Assembly (NCBI RefSeq): GCF_000498575.2
Contig: NZ_AWSQ01000006.1
Location: 62,001 to 126,000, forward strand
Direction of reading: 5' to 3'
DNA length: 64,000 nt
Origin: Pseudomonas taeanensis MS-3
GTDB lineage: Bacteria > Pseudomonadota > Gammaproteobacteria > Pseudomonadales > Pseudomonadaceae
Part shown: one piece after another, positions 8,997 to 17,198 of the stretch
Numbering within the stretch: position 1 is the first letter of the stretch
Layout: every line of letters begins with the position of its first letter
Made by a program: the position numbers and the translations under genes
The notes under the pieces: model-generated
What the model was told of the DNA's origin: nothing
What the model saw: only the letters and a program-made list of their open reading frames with translations
Database searches by the model: none

Positions 8997-9026
8997 AAAA
9001 CGGCAGCCCCTGAGCTGCCGTTTTTT
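8997..9026 (+). terminator. Rho-independent terminator (bidirectional)
   Basis: AAAACGGCAGC, a short loop, GCTGCCG and six Ts form a strong hairpin right after the acyltransferase gene. A-run and T-run on the two sides let it serve the convergent small membrane-protein gene as well. Confidence 0.9.
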
Positions 9027-9045
9027 ATTGCGCCATCAGCCCGAC

Positions 9046-9333
9046 TCAGAGTCGAGTGCTGCCCCAGGACAGTACAAGCGCCAGACCCAAACAGGCGTAA
9101 CCGAAGCGATAGAAGAAACGGTTGAGACGCTGCCTCGACTCGTCGAGTAGCGACCCATCGATGGCCACCTCATCCATCTCTCCATCGGCAATCAGCCTCG
9201 CCACTGCGCGCTGTTGACGGAGTCGGGTAGCCAGCAGCAGCCAGCTTCCCGCCACGCTAAAAAACAGGGCCAAACCGTTCACCCACCCAGCCGGGTGAGC
9301 CAGGTACAACGACCAAAGAGCCTGTAGCGACAT
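9046..9333 (-). CDS. Small inner-membrane protein of unknown function
   Basis: Ninety-five residues with two predicted membrane segments (about 17-36, GLALFFSVAGSWLLLA, and 73-90, FGYACLGLALVLSW) separated by a polar, acidic loop. GGAGG precedes the ATG at good spacing, and the codon pattern matches its neighbours, so it is likely real. I do not recognise a family. Confidence 0.65.
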   Translation of the reverse strand: MSLQALWSLYLAHPAGWVNGLALFFSVAGSWLLLATRLRQQRAVARLIADGEMDEVAIDGSLLDESRQRLNRFFYRFGYACLGLALVLSWGSTRL

Positions 9334-9577
9334 CTATGACCTCCGCTTCAGCTGACAACGCGCCTGACGCGCCGCGCTCGAATCCAAACATGCGCCAAGC
9401 CAGGCCTGGCACTGCAAATACGGTCGCGGAGTCTACCGAAGCCACCCTGCTTATGCGGCTGATTTCCGACGAATGTCAGGGTTACCGCGAATGGCTCTAA
9501 GCCCGTCACCAAACCGTCAAATCCAAGCGCCACAGTAGAACTCCCAATACCTCGACCCCCTGTCAATGGAGGCTGCC

Positions 9578-9784
9578 ATGCTGCTCAATGTGTCAGTTGC
9601 ACCCGAATATTTGAACGACTCTCTGCCAGATGTTGAACACTTGATCGACGGCCTGGCCTTCAACGTACATGACCACCACTGGCTGGTGTATTGCGCCCTC
9701 GGCGGCCATGAACACTATGACCTACCGGATCTCGATCTGCGCAGCGGTCTCAGTCTGCCGGAGCTCTACGCCGAAGCGGCCTGA
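9578..9784 (+). CDS. Conserved small hypothetical protein (68 aa)
   Basis: Acidic 68-residue protein without membrane segments, with a histidine cluster (NVHDHHW and GGHEHYDLPDLD). GGAGG lies 6 nt before the ATG at 9578; an ATG four codons earlier overlaps that site. A terminator follows at once. The function is unknown; the small size and His/Asp-rich pattern could allow metal binding, but that is a guess. Confidence 0.65.
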   Translation: MLLNVSVAPEYLNDSLPDVEHLIDGLAFNVHDHHWLVYCALGGHEHYDLPDLDLRSGLSLPELYAEAA

Positions 9785-9799
9785 CAGACGCCCACAAAA

Positions 9800-9824
9800 A
9801 AGCCCGGCATCGACCGGGCTTCTT
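9800..9824 (+). terminator. Rho-independent terminator between convergent genes
   Basis: AAGCCCGG (9800-9807), a six-base loop and CCGGGCTT (9814-9821) form a perfect stem with As before it and Ts after it. It can end both the small hypothetical gene and the convergent yajG-like gene. Confidence 0.9.
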
Positions 9825-9838
9825 TGCAGGCGTAACGC

Positions 9839-10423
9839 TTACTGGCTGAGCATCTGACCGATGGTCGGATCCTTGAACGCACGAGTCAGCGCATCACTCA
9901 ATACATCGCTAACCAGCTTGGTATTGGTTTCCTGGTTCGGCGCCATGCCGAACCGCTGGTTCAACGAAGCGCCGTAGCGGCCACTGTAGCGACGCGTGCT
10001 GTTTTGCACATCGGCACGAATGGTTGCCTTGATATCGGACTCGGTGACGTACAGCCCTTCTTTCGGCGACTGGTACTTCAGCTCGGCCAGAGTCAGGGTC
10101 AACTGTGGGGCGTTGTAGGCATTCGCCGTCGGGGTGAAGCCGAGCAGGCGTACCGCCGCTTCGGCTTGAGCCTGCAGCTTGGGCAGGATGTTCTGGCCAC
10201 TGACGCTGATCGCGCTGGTTTCCGGGTACAAGCCACCGCGCGTGCCGAGTACGGGCGACGGCCGACCGTCGACCACGCGCACCACCACAGGCTGGCCCTG
10301 GCCAACCGCAATCAGCGGGCTATTGATCTTGGGTTGCGGGCTGAGTTGTTGCGGGCTGTGGGCACAACCGACCAGGGTCAGGCTGGCGACAGCAAGCAGA
10401 CCAAACAACAGGCGATGCAGCAT
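9839..10423 (-). CDS. yajG: YajG family lipoprotein
   Basis: Predicted outer-membrane lipoprotein of the YajG family (194 residues), function unknown. The signal peptide ends in LTLVGC with Cys20 as lipidation site. The mature part contains the family's VVVRVVDGRP region and a conserved C-terminal domain. Two start codons are close: the ATG at 10423 is placed eight bases after GGAG, while the one at 10429 overlaps the ribosome site. Confidence 0.85.
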   Translation of the reverse strand: MLHRLLFGLLAVASLTLVGCAHSPQQLSPQPKINSPLIAVGQGQPVVVRVVDGRPSPVLGTRGGLYPETSAISVSGQNILPKLQAQAEAAVRLLGFTPTANAYNAPQLTLTLAELKYQSPKEGLYVTESDIKATIRADVQNSTRRYSGRYGASLNQRFGMAPNQETNTKLVSDVLSDALTRAFKDPTIGQMLSQ

Positions 10424-10429
10424 GCTCAT

Positions 10430-10752
10430 CTCTCCATGGGGAACGCGAAGGTGGTCAGCAGTATAACCAGCGGCACCATGCGCTAACAGCAGTGCATTGA
10501 TGACTCAATGCCCAAAGGCCTGAGCGGCCACTTCAATCAGCCAACTTAGGCACCTGCGCGCCCCAGCTACTTAGGGCCTGTCCTTTACCATCAGCCGCGT
10601 CGAGTCAGCGTTGCACCTTCTATCATCCCCTGAGTTATGCGAACCACATCGACGGTCCAAGCGTATTGAGCACTCACTACAGGTGCTCGTCATCGGCCTG
10701 TCATGTCGATCAGGCATAAGACTTTAGTCTGCATCGACTGGAGTCTTTGGCC
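10430..10752. other. Intergenic region
   Basis: No gene is supported here. It holds the upstream region of yajG (reverse) and of the small hypothetical gene (forward). A short AGACT-TT-AGTCT palindrome near 10717-10728 lies about 25 nt before the forward start. No clear promoter is called. Confidence 0.5.
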
Positions 10753-10986
10753 ATGCTCTCACTACGTTCACTGCTCACCCCTCGTCGCCGTCTACGCAAT
10801 TTCGCCTTGCTGGATGCCCAGGGTGTATGCCGAGCCTTCCATCAGTCAGCCCAGGCGCCACTAGGCGTGGGCTGGATCGAGGTCAGCGAACAGCGGCTTG
10901 CCTGGTTACACCGACCACTGCCCAGCAGCGCCAGAATCGCCCCAGTCGTCACGTACTCAGCCGCTGGCAAAGCGTTGGCGGCCTGA
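10753..10986 (+). CDS. Conserved small hypothetical protein (77 aa)
   Basis: Basic N-terminus (MLSLRSLLTPRRRLRNFALLD) followed by a compact hydrophobic region with SEQRLAWLHRPLPSSARI. From memory, similar short proteins are conserved in Pseudomonas with no known role. TGGAG lies about 9 nt before the ATG at 10753; a TTG two codons earlier is less likely. No membrane or signal segment is seen. Confidence 0.6.
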   Translation: MLSLRSLLTPRRRLRNFALLDAQGVCRAFHQSAQAPLGVGWIEVSEQRLAWLHRPLPSSARIAPVVTYSAAGKALAA

Positions 10987-11449
10987 CCGACGGAAGAAGA
11001 AAAGTCACGCCAGGCAATCAATTTTTGCACTTTCGCCTTATAATCGCGCCCCGATTATAAGGACGCCTCCTGATCGGGCCCCGCTGTTTCGCTGATGCAC
11101 TAGCCATCGGTCACGCCCCAGAGAGTCGCCCACTTCGTGCTGCCCACCCGGCCAGCCGCCTTCGCCCATCACGCAGAACCGCTGCAGCAATGCATTGGCG
11201 ATGTTGCACGAATGGAAAGGCAGGCCTGCGCAGTCGAACTTTTGAGGTTCACGGCTCCAAAAGAGCGTGAAAAAACGGTTTTAACAACTTCACAAGAGTG
11301 TGGCGAAAATGAACGATCTTGCGGCTGGCATACGCTGCCTTACCCTTCCTCCCTTTGCCCAGGACATCTCGGCGAGCGCTGAATAGACGTGAATCCACGC
11401 TTAGAACCTCAGCCGTCGACTGGCTACTGCATTTTTTGGAGAAGTGGTA
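10987..11449. other. Long leader / promoter region of mqo
   Basis: About 460 nt without a convincing gene. It contains a perfect 11-bp inverted repeat (11036-11062) and a relatively AT-rich stretch close to mqo. Short open frames here lack ribosome sites and coding-like composition. Confidence 0.5.
11036..11062. repeat. Perfect inverted repeat upstream of mqo
   Basis: CCTTATAATCG (11036-11046) and CGATTATAAGG (11052-11062) are perfect reverse complements around a five-base spacer. It could be a regulator binding site or an RNA hairpin. There is no T-run behind it, so a terminator is unlikely. A TATAAT-like hexamer sits inside each arm, so a promoter may lie within it. Confidence 0.6.
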
Positions 11450-12958
11450 ATGGCGCAGAATGATTACGAAACGGTAGATGTGGTGCTGGTTGGCGCCGGC
11501 ATCATGAGCGCGACCCTGGCCGTGCTGATGAAAGAACTAGACCCCAACCTGAAACTGGAAGTCGTCGAGCTGATGGCATCCGGGGCAATCGAAAGCTCCT
11601 ACCCCTGGAATAATGCGGGCACCGGACACGCCGGCTTGTGTGAGCTGAACTACACGCCAGAAGCAAAAGATGGGTCTATCGATATCAAAAAATCGGTCAC
11701 CATCAACACCCAATTCGAAGAGTCGAAGCAGTTCTGGGCTTACTTGCTGGGAAAAGGCGCCTTCGCTTCACCCAAGTCTTTTATCAGCCCAGTCCCGCAC
11801 CTGAGCTTCGTTCGCGGCCATGAAGGCATTGCCTTCCTCAAGAAGCGCTTCGCGGCGCTCACCCAGCACCATGCCTTCGCCGCGATGGAATACACCGAAG
11901 ACCGCGCCACCATGGCTGAATGGATGCCGCTGATGATGCCGGGCCGCGACCCGAACGAGCCGGTCGCTGCCACCCGTGTGCTGGACGGCACGGACGTCAA
12001 CTTTGGCGCCCTGACCACACAACTGCTGGACTACTTGCGCAATCAGCCGAATGCCAAGGTCAAGTGCAGCCAGAAGGTCGTTGGCCTCAAGCGCAACGAC
12101 CAAGGCTGGCGCGTCAGCATCAAGGACCAGCAAAGCGGCGGTAACCGCGAAATTCAGGCAAAGTTCGTGTTTCTCGGTGCCGGCGGCGGCGCGCTGCCAC
12201 TGCTGCAAATGTCCGGAATTCCCGAAGGCAAAGGCTACGGCGGCTTCCCGGTCAGTGGTCAGTGGCTACGCTGCGACAACCCGGAAGTGGTCAAGCGTCA
12301 CCAGGCCAAGGTCTACAGCCAGGCCGAAGTCGGCTCACCGCCCATGTCGGTCCCGCACCTCGATACCCGCGTGGTCGACGGCAAGAAATCCCTGCTGTTC
12401 GGACCTTACGCCGGCTTCTCGACCAAGTTTTTGCGCCACGGCTCGTTGCTCGATCTACCGCTGTCGGTTCGTCCCAATAACATCGGCCCGATGCTGGCGG
12501 TAGCCCGTGACAACTTCGACCTGACTCGCTACCTGATCAAGGAAGTGATGCAGTCCGAGGAAAAGCGCCTGAACACCCTGCGCAACTTCTATCCGGAACT
12601 GAAAGCAGAAGACTGGCGCTTGGAAATGGCCGGCCAGCGCGTGCAGATCATCAAAAAAGACCCCAAGCACGGTGGCATCCTGCAGTTCGGCACCGAACTG
12701 GTGGCTGCTCACGACGGCTCGATTGCCGCCCTGCTGGGCGCCTCGCCAGGCGCCTCGGTGACGGTCTCGATCATGCTCGACCTGCTGCGTCGCTGCTTCC
12801 CTGAGCAGACTAAGTCCGCACAGTGGAGCCGCAAACTGGATGAAATATTCCCCGCCATGGGTGATGTGCTCGCCGCTGACGCCGAACGCTACCGTGAGGT
12901 ACAGACGCGCTCGGATACCCTGCTGCAATTGCGGGAGAATGAGCCGGCAATGGCCTGA
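11450..12958 (+). CDS. mqo: Malate:quinone oxidoreductase
   Basis: FAD-dependent peripheral membrane enzyme that oxidises L-malate to oxaloacetate and passes electrons to quinone, replacing or assisting NAD-malate dehydrogenase in the TCA cycle. Length (502 residues) is typical. The dinucleotide-binding motif VLVGAGIMSATLA is near the N-terminus, and the long family-specific blocks (SSYPWNNAGTGHAGLCELNYTP split over two lines of the family signature, FGPYAGFSTKFL) are intact. The ATG at 11450 follows TTTGGAGAAG at 8 nt; a GTG two codons earlier is too close to that site. A strong terminator follows. Confidence 0.95.
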   Translation: MAQNDYETVDVVLVGAGIMSATLAVLMKELDPNLKLEVVELMASGAIESSYPWNNAGTGHAGLCELNYTPEAKDGSIDIKKSVTINTQFEESKQFWAYLLGKGAFASPKSFISPVPHLSFVRGHEGIAFLKKRFAALTQHHAFAAMEYTEDRATMAEWMPLMMPGRDPNEPVAATRVLDGTDVNFGALTTQLLDYLRNQPNAKVKCSQKVVGLKRNDQGWRVSIKDQQSGGNREIQAKFVFLGAGGGALPLLQMSGIPEGKGYGGFPVSGQWLRCDNPEVVKRHQAKVYSQAEVGSPPMSVPHLDTRVVDGKKSLLFGPYAGFSTKFLRHGSLLDLPLSVRPNNIGPMLAVARDNFDLTRYLIKEVMQSEEKRLNTLRNFYPELKAEDWRLEMAGQRVQIIKKDPKHGGILQFGTELVAAHDGSIAALLGASPGASVTVSIMLDLLRRCFPEQTKSAQWSRKLDEIFPAMGDVLAADAERYREVQTRSDTLLQLRENEPAMA

Positions 12959-12976
12959 GTGATTGGTCGCAGCGCA

Positions 12977-13008
12977 TAAAAAAACCGCCCTTCCGGGCGG
13001 TTTTTTTA
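12977..13008 (+). terminator. Rho-independent terminator (bidirectional)
   Basis: Seven As, ACCGCCC, loop TTCC, GGGCGGT and seven Ts: a strong symmetric terminator between mqo and the convergent PilZ gene. Confidence 0.93.
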
Positions 13009-13022
13009 TGCATCCAACCCCG

Positions 13023-13379
13023 TCAGGCGGATGCGCTCAGCGGGTGGAAGCTGAAGTAATGGCGCAATGAGTCGACCATCTCGACATACTCGGCCGACGG
13101 CGCAACCAAGGCGAAGCCGGAGTCGAAACTGCCGGGGGTGACATCCTCGCGAGACCATTGGCAGGTGGCGGAAAAATCTATCAGGCGTGGCGCATTCTGC
13201 CCCGGCACCTTCAAGCGCATCTCAAAGCGAGCACCGACCAACATCGGTAATTGACTGATCAGCATCAAGCCGTCCAGCGACATGTTGCCGATATAGCCCA
13301 TCGGCCTGTCGGTGATGCGATTGAACACCTTCAAGTAGTAGGGCAGTTGGTGACGTTCGATTCGGCGCTGAGTATGCAT
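13023..13379 (-). CDS. PilZ domain protein (c-di-GMP receptor candidate)
   Basis: Single PilZ domain of 118 residues. The N-terminal arginine switch is RRIERHQLPYY and the second motif is NMSLDGLML (D/NxSxxG type), so c-di-GMP binding is plausible, although the exact RxxxR ... DxSxxG consensus is slightly changed (N for D). Its output partner is unknown. It shares the window with two diguanylate cyclases but is not in an operon with them. Confidence 0.82.
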   Translation of the reverse strand: MHTQRRIERHQLPYYLKVFNRITDRPMGYIGNMSLDGLMLISQLPMLVGARFEMRLKVPGQNAPRLIDFSATCQWSREDVTPGSFDSGFALVAPSAEYVEMVDSLRHYFSFHPLSASA

Positions 13380-13439
13380 AATGGCAAATCGCTATAGATG
13401 ACCGTCGAGTATGACCGCACCATCGCACTTCAACCAGTT

Positions 13440-13865
13440 TCAGGAGCAGCCTTCTGATAGTTGGTCACGCAGCCGTCGACGCGCCGCGTCCAACTCTTCA
13501 TCACTGTAGTAGCTGCGTTCGCCATTCGCTTCGGAACGAAAATAACGGCGCCCTTCCGGCATCCGCGCGAGCGCGTTGCGCAGCTCATTACATTTCTGAG
13601 CCCGTGTATGTTGCCGCTCAGCAGACTCGGCCGAAGCCTGCGCCTGCTCTTGTCGGCGCGCCTCATAGAAGCGTGCGCTACGCGCCTGGCGCTCGCGAGT
13701 GGCGGCGTCGCGCTCGACCACCTGTGGCTTGACCTCAACCTGTTCGGCCCCTGCTCCAGTTGGACGCTGACCGAAATGCACCTGGCCATTGGCATCGACC
13801 CAGCGATAAATATCCGCTACCGCCAACCCCGACAGCAGCAACAGACAACTTAACCACAACCGCAT
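13440..13865 (-). CDS. DUF4124 domain exported protein
   Basis: Signal peptide (MRLWLSCLLLLSGLAVA) followed by the DUF4124 domain, seen as DIYRWVDANGQVHFGQRP, and then a long, highly charged Arg/Glu/Ala-rich helix that may form a coiled coil (about residues 55-105). Probably periplasmic. Function of the family is unknown. Length 141 residues. Confidence 0.78.
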   Translation of the reverse strand: MRLWLSCLLLLSGLAVADIYRWVDANGQVHFGQRPTGAGAEQVEVKPQVVERDAATRERQARSARFYEARRQEQAQASAESAERQHTRAQKCNELRNALARMPEGRRYFRSEANGERSYYSDEELDAARRRLRDQLSEGCS

Positions 13866-13937
13866 GCGTTTCCTCCCTGAATAGAACCCAAGCGTAGTCT
13901 TCAGCCGACAGCCCGCCAGCGCTCCTATTATCAGCGG

Positions 13938-14312
13938 TCACAGCGCCGTAGCGGAGCTGTTGACCGGGCCTGCAGGGTTGTAATGACCAAGCTGGCGCAA
14001 GGTTTCCAGGCGGGCGCGGGCGCGGAATCCATACTCGCTGGCCGGGTAACGATTGATGATGAACTGATAGGTCTGCGCGGCGTCGACGTACAGGTTCTGA
14101 CGCTCCAGACACAGGCCACGCAACAAGGAAATCTCCGGCTGCAGGTAGCTGCGCGAACGACTCTTGCGTTCGGCCTGGGACAACTCGAGCATCACCTGCT
14201 CGCACTGCCCCTCATCGTAGGCTCGGTAGGCACTATTCAAATGGTGGTCGAGCGACCAGCGGGTACAGCCTACGGCGCTCAGCGCCAGGGTCAAAATCAA
14301 CAGGGTTCGCAT
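13938..14312 (-). CDS. TPR-like lipoprotein
   Basis: Lipoprotein of 124 residues: signal ending in LSAVGC (Cys16), then helical repeats with TPR-like spacing (LNSAYRAYDEGQCEQVMLEL and AAQTYQFIINRYPASEYGFRA). The second repeat resembles the YbgF/BamD type. The ATG at 14312 follows GGAGGAG; an ATG five codons upstream overlaps it. Function unknown; probably a protein-interaction factor at the outer membrane. Confidence 0.75.
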   Translation of the reverse strand: MRTLLILTLALSAVGCTRWSLDHHLNSAYRAYDEGQCEQVMLELSQAERKSRSRSYLQPEISLLRGLCLERQNLYVDAAQTYQFIINRYPASEYGFRARARLETLRQLGHYNPAGPVNSSATAL

Positions 14313-14669
14313 GGGTCTCTCCTCCAATCACCACTGTATCGACTGGCGCCTGAAAATCTACAGAAGAGTAAACATGCCAGCCACGGATTGGCAGGACACC
14401 AGACTCGGCTCGACTCACTGGGCTCGCGTAACCAACGCTCAACGCCGCACTCTTATGTGCGCAAAGGGCACGGCTAAGGATGACGCTGCGCTGAATCTTT
14501 TCCGCCTGCGTGCAACCCGCGACCGACACGCAGGCCAAATGCCTGGCGGTTATCGCGAGCAAGGCACCGCTCACCGGTAAAGCACCAAGGATTAGGTAGT
14601 GCAGAGGAACAATGACTACAGGTTGACTGCATAGTAGCCTCGCCGTCAGTCCAACTCAGGAGCCTGCGC
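14313..14669. other. Intergenic region upstream of pyruvate kinase gene
   Basis: Holds the divergent upstream regions of the TPR lipoprotein gene and pykA. I see no convincing gene or strong hairpin; short frames here lack ribosome sites. Confidence 0.5.
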
Positions 14670-16121
14670 ATGACCTTCCGCCGCACCAAGATCGTCGCCA
14701 CCCTCGGCCCATCCAGCAACTCACCCGAAGTTCTCGAACAACTGATTATCGCGGGTCTGGATGTGGCCCGCCTGAACTTTTCCCATGGCTCGCCGGATGA
14801 ACACAAGGCCCGCGCCAAACTGGTTCGCGAACTGGCCGCCAAGCATGGCCGGCACGTCGCCCTGCTCGGCGACCTGCAAGGACCGAAGATTCGTATCGCC
14901 AAATTCGCCCACAAGCGTATTGAGCTGAAAGTCGGCGACCGCTTCACCTTCTCCACCAGCCACCCACTGAACGCAGGCACCCAGGACATCGTCGGCATCG
15001 ACTACCCGGACCTGGTGAAAGACTGTGGCGTCGGTGACGAACTGCTGCTCGACGATGGCCGTGTGGTCATGCGCGTGGACAGCGCCAGCGCCGATGCCTT
15101 GCACTGCTCGGTACTGATCGGCGGCCCGCTGTCCGACCACAAGGGTATAAATCGTCGGGGCGGCGGTCTGACCGCGCCGGCGCTGACTGAAAAAGACAAG
15201 GTCGATATCAAGCTGGCCGCCGAGATGGAACTGGACTACCTCGCGGTGTCCTTCCCACGTGACGCCGAGGACATGCACTACGCTCGCCGCTTGCGTGACG
15301 AGGCCGGCGGTACGGCCTGGTTGGTCGCCAAGATCGAACGGGCCGAAGCCGTGGCCGACGACGAGACCCTCGATGGCCTGATCCGCGCCAGTGATGCGGT
15401 GATGGTGGCGCGCGGCGACCTCGGTGTGGAAATCGGCGACGCCGAGCTGTGCGGTATTCAGAAGAAGATCATTCTGCACGCACGCCGCCACAACAAGGCG
15501 GTGATCACCGCAACGCAGATGATGGAGTCGATGATCCAGAATCCAATGCCTACCCGCGCCGAAGTCTCCGACGTGGCCAACGCCGTGCTCGACTACACCG
15601 ATGCGGTGATGCTCTCGGCGGAAAGCGCCGCCGGTGCCTACCCACTCGAGGCGGTGCAGGCGATGGCGCGGATCTGCATCGGCGCCGAAAAGCACCCGAC
15701 CAGCAAAGCCTCCAGCCACCGCATGGGGACGACCTTCGAACGCTGTGACGAAAGTATTGCCCTGGCGGCCATGTACACCGCCAACCACTTCCCGGGCGTC
15801 AAAGCGATCATCGCCCTGACCGAAAGTGGTTACACGCCCTTGATCATGTCGCGGATTCGCTCTTCCGTGCCGATCTACGCCTTCTCCCCGCACCGTGCCA
15901 CCCAGGCCCGCGCGGCCATGTTCCGTGGGGTCTACACCGTGCCGTTCGATCCGGCGGCCCTGCCTCCGGAACAAGTCAGCCAGGCTGCGGTGGACGAACT
16001 GCTCAAGCGGGGCGTGGTGCAGCCAGGCGACTGGGTGATTCTGACCAAGGGCGACAGCTACCACACCATCGGTGGCACCAACGGCATGAAGATCCTGCAT
16101 GTCGGTGAAGCACTGGTGTAA
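14670..16121 (+). CDS. pykA: Pyruvate kinase
   Basis: Glycolytic enzyme that converts phosphoenolpyruvate and ADP to pyruvate and ATP. The 483-residue protein has the N-terminal RRTKIVATLGPSS, the substrate/metal region (VARLNFSHGS, GDLQGPKIR), the catalytic lysine region LVAKIERAEAV, and the active-site helix ATQMMESMIQNPMPTRAE. The C-terminal domain ends in GGTNGMKILHVG. Gene order with the next four genes matches, from memory, PA4329-PA4333, hence pykA rather than pykF. AGGAG precedes the ATG. Confidence 0.93.
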   Translation: MTFRRTKIVATLGPSSNSPEVLEQLIIAGLDVARLNFSHGSPDEHKARAKLVRELAAKHGRHVALLGDLQGPKIRIAKFAHKRIELKVGDRFTFSTSHPLNAGTQDIVGIDYPDLVKDCGVGDELLLDDGRVVMRVDSASADALHCSVLIGGPLSDHKGINRRGGGLTAPALTEKDKVDIKLAAEMELDYLAVSFPRDAEDMHYARRLRDEAGGTAWLVAKIERAEAVADDETLDGLIRASDAVMVARGDLGVEIGDAELCGIQKKIILHARRHNKAVITATQMMESMIQNPMPTRAEVSDVANAVLDYTDAVMLSAESAAGAYPLEAVQAMARICIGAEKHPTSKASSHRMGTTFERCDESIALAAMYTANHFPGVKAIIALTESGYTPLIMSRIRSSVPIYAFSPHRATQARAAMFRGVYTVPFDPAALPPEQVSQAAVDELLKRGVVQPGDWVILTKGDSYHTIGGTNGMKILHVGEALV

Positions 16122-16175
16122 ATAGCAGACCGGCAGCACTTAAGCCGAGCACAGTGCCAGCGTCTACTGCAAAGC

Positions 16176-16242
16176 TGTAGGCGCCTGCTTGCTGGTGATG
16201 CTTGTTGACTGGCACCGGATCGCCAGCAAGCTGGCTCCTACA
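16176..16242. repeat. Pseudomonas REP-type inverted pair
   Basis: Left arm 16176-16199 (begins TGTAGGCGCCTGCTTGCTGG) and right arm 16219-16242 (begins ATCGCCAGCAAGCTGGCTCC) are near-perfect reverse complements with three mismatches, around a 19-base spacer. The core GCTTGCTGG/CCAGCAAGC with TGTAGGAGC is the common REP sequence of Pseudomonas chromosomes. Confidence 0.8.
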
Positions 16243-16261
16243 ACATGGCTTCAATCGAGAC

Positions 16262-16327
16262 GTAGCCCGGATGCAATCCGGGAGCAGTTGGGGGCTTACC
16301 GATGTTCCCGGATTGCATCCGGGCTAC
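16262..16327. repeat. Long perfect hairpin, second REP family
   Basis: Arms 16262-16283 and 16306-16327 are perfect 22-base reverse complements (core AGCCCGGATGCAATCCGGG) with a 22-base loop. This sequence is a widespread extragenic palindrome in some Pseudomonas lineages. It stands between the REP pair and a terminator, after pykA. Confidence 0.8.
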
Positions 16328-16332
16328 AGGAA

Positions 16333-16360
16333 AAAGGCCGCTCACTCGAGCGGCCTTTCT
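16333..16360 (+). terminator. Rho-independent terminator (bidirectional)
   Basis: AAAGGCCGCT, six-base loop, AGCGGCCTTT and further Ts. It lies between pykA (forward) and the convergent enoyl-CoA hydratase gene. Confidence 0.88.
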
Positions 16361-16385
16361 TTATCCATGTACTGTGCATTGGCGC

Positions 16386-17159
16386 TCAGGCGAATTTGGA
16401 GAAATCCGCCGGGCGGCGCTGCATAAAGGCGCTCAAGGCCTCGATGGCTTCCGGCGAGCGCAGGCGCTGACCGAATAGCACGCCCTCCTCCTCGATCACC
16501 CGGCGCAATTCTTCACGCCCCGGCGCGCGCAGCAAACGCTTGCTATCGGCCACCGCAGACGGCGCCAGTTGCTGGAAACGCAAGGCCATCTCGCGCGCCT
16601 TGGCCAAGGTCTCGGCACCGTTGGCCAACGCCTGGTTGGCAATACCCCAGGCCACCGCCTGCTCACCCCGGAACGACTCACCGAGCAACAACAGCTCGGC
16701 TGCCTTGGCCTGCCCAAGCAAGCGCGGCAAGATCAGACTGGAACCGAACTCCGGACACAGTCCCAGGCTGACGAAGGGCATTTTCAACACGGCGTCGCGA
16801 CTGACATAGACCAGATCACAATGCAGCAACAGGGTGGTGCCGATGCCCACTGCCGGACCGCTGACGGCGGCAACCACTGGCTTGCTGAATTCGAACAGCG
16901 TGCGCATGAACTGAAACACCGGACTGTCCTGGCTCGTAGGCGGGGCCTGGAGGAAGTCGGCGACATCGTTACCGCTGGTGAAACACGCGTCCCCCCCGGT
17001 TATCAGCAGCGCGCGAACGCTCGGGTCGGCGTCGGCCTGCTGCAGCACTTCGGTCATGCTGCTGTACATCGCGCGGGTCAGGGCATTCTTCTTGTCCAAA
17101 CGGTTCAGACGCAGGGTCAACAGTCCCTCTTCACGCTCAACCAGTACATGCTCGCTCAT
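16386..17159 (-). CDS. Enoyl-CoA hydratase/isomerase family protein
   Basis: Crotonase-fold protein of 257 residues. Oxyanion-hole regions are ACFTSGNDVADF and SGPAVGIGTTLLLHCDL, and a catalytic-type Glu is found in LGLCPEFGSSLILPRLLG. The C-terminal part is typical of crotonase family members with uncertain substrate. It probably hydrates or isomerises an acyl-CoA. The ATG at 17159 is taken (preceded by GAGG); a TTG codon directly before it also lies in frame. Syntenic with PA4330 from memory. Confidence 0.85.
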   Translation of the reverse strand: MSEHVLVEREEGLLTLRLNRLDKKNALTRAMYSSMTEVLQQADADPSVRALLITGGDACFTSGNDVADFLQAPPTSQDSPVFQFMRTLFEFSKPVVAAVSGPAVGIGTTLLLHCDLVYVSRDAVLKMPFVSLGLCPEFGSSLILPRLLGQAKAAELLLLGESFRGEQAVAWGIANQALANGAETLAKAREMALRFQQLAPSAVADSKRLLRAPGREELRRVIEEEGVLFGQRLRSPEAIEALSAFMQRRPADFSKFA

Positions 17160-17198
17160 CAACTCGTCCTCAAGGTACGCCGCCCACTGACACCTTGA

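Noticed and set aside
14721..16139. Long open frame (472 codons) on the reverse strand
   Set aside because: It is antisense to pykA, with His/Gly/Val-rich composition from GC-rich codon mirroring and no ribosome site.
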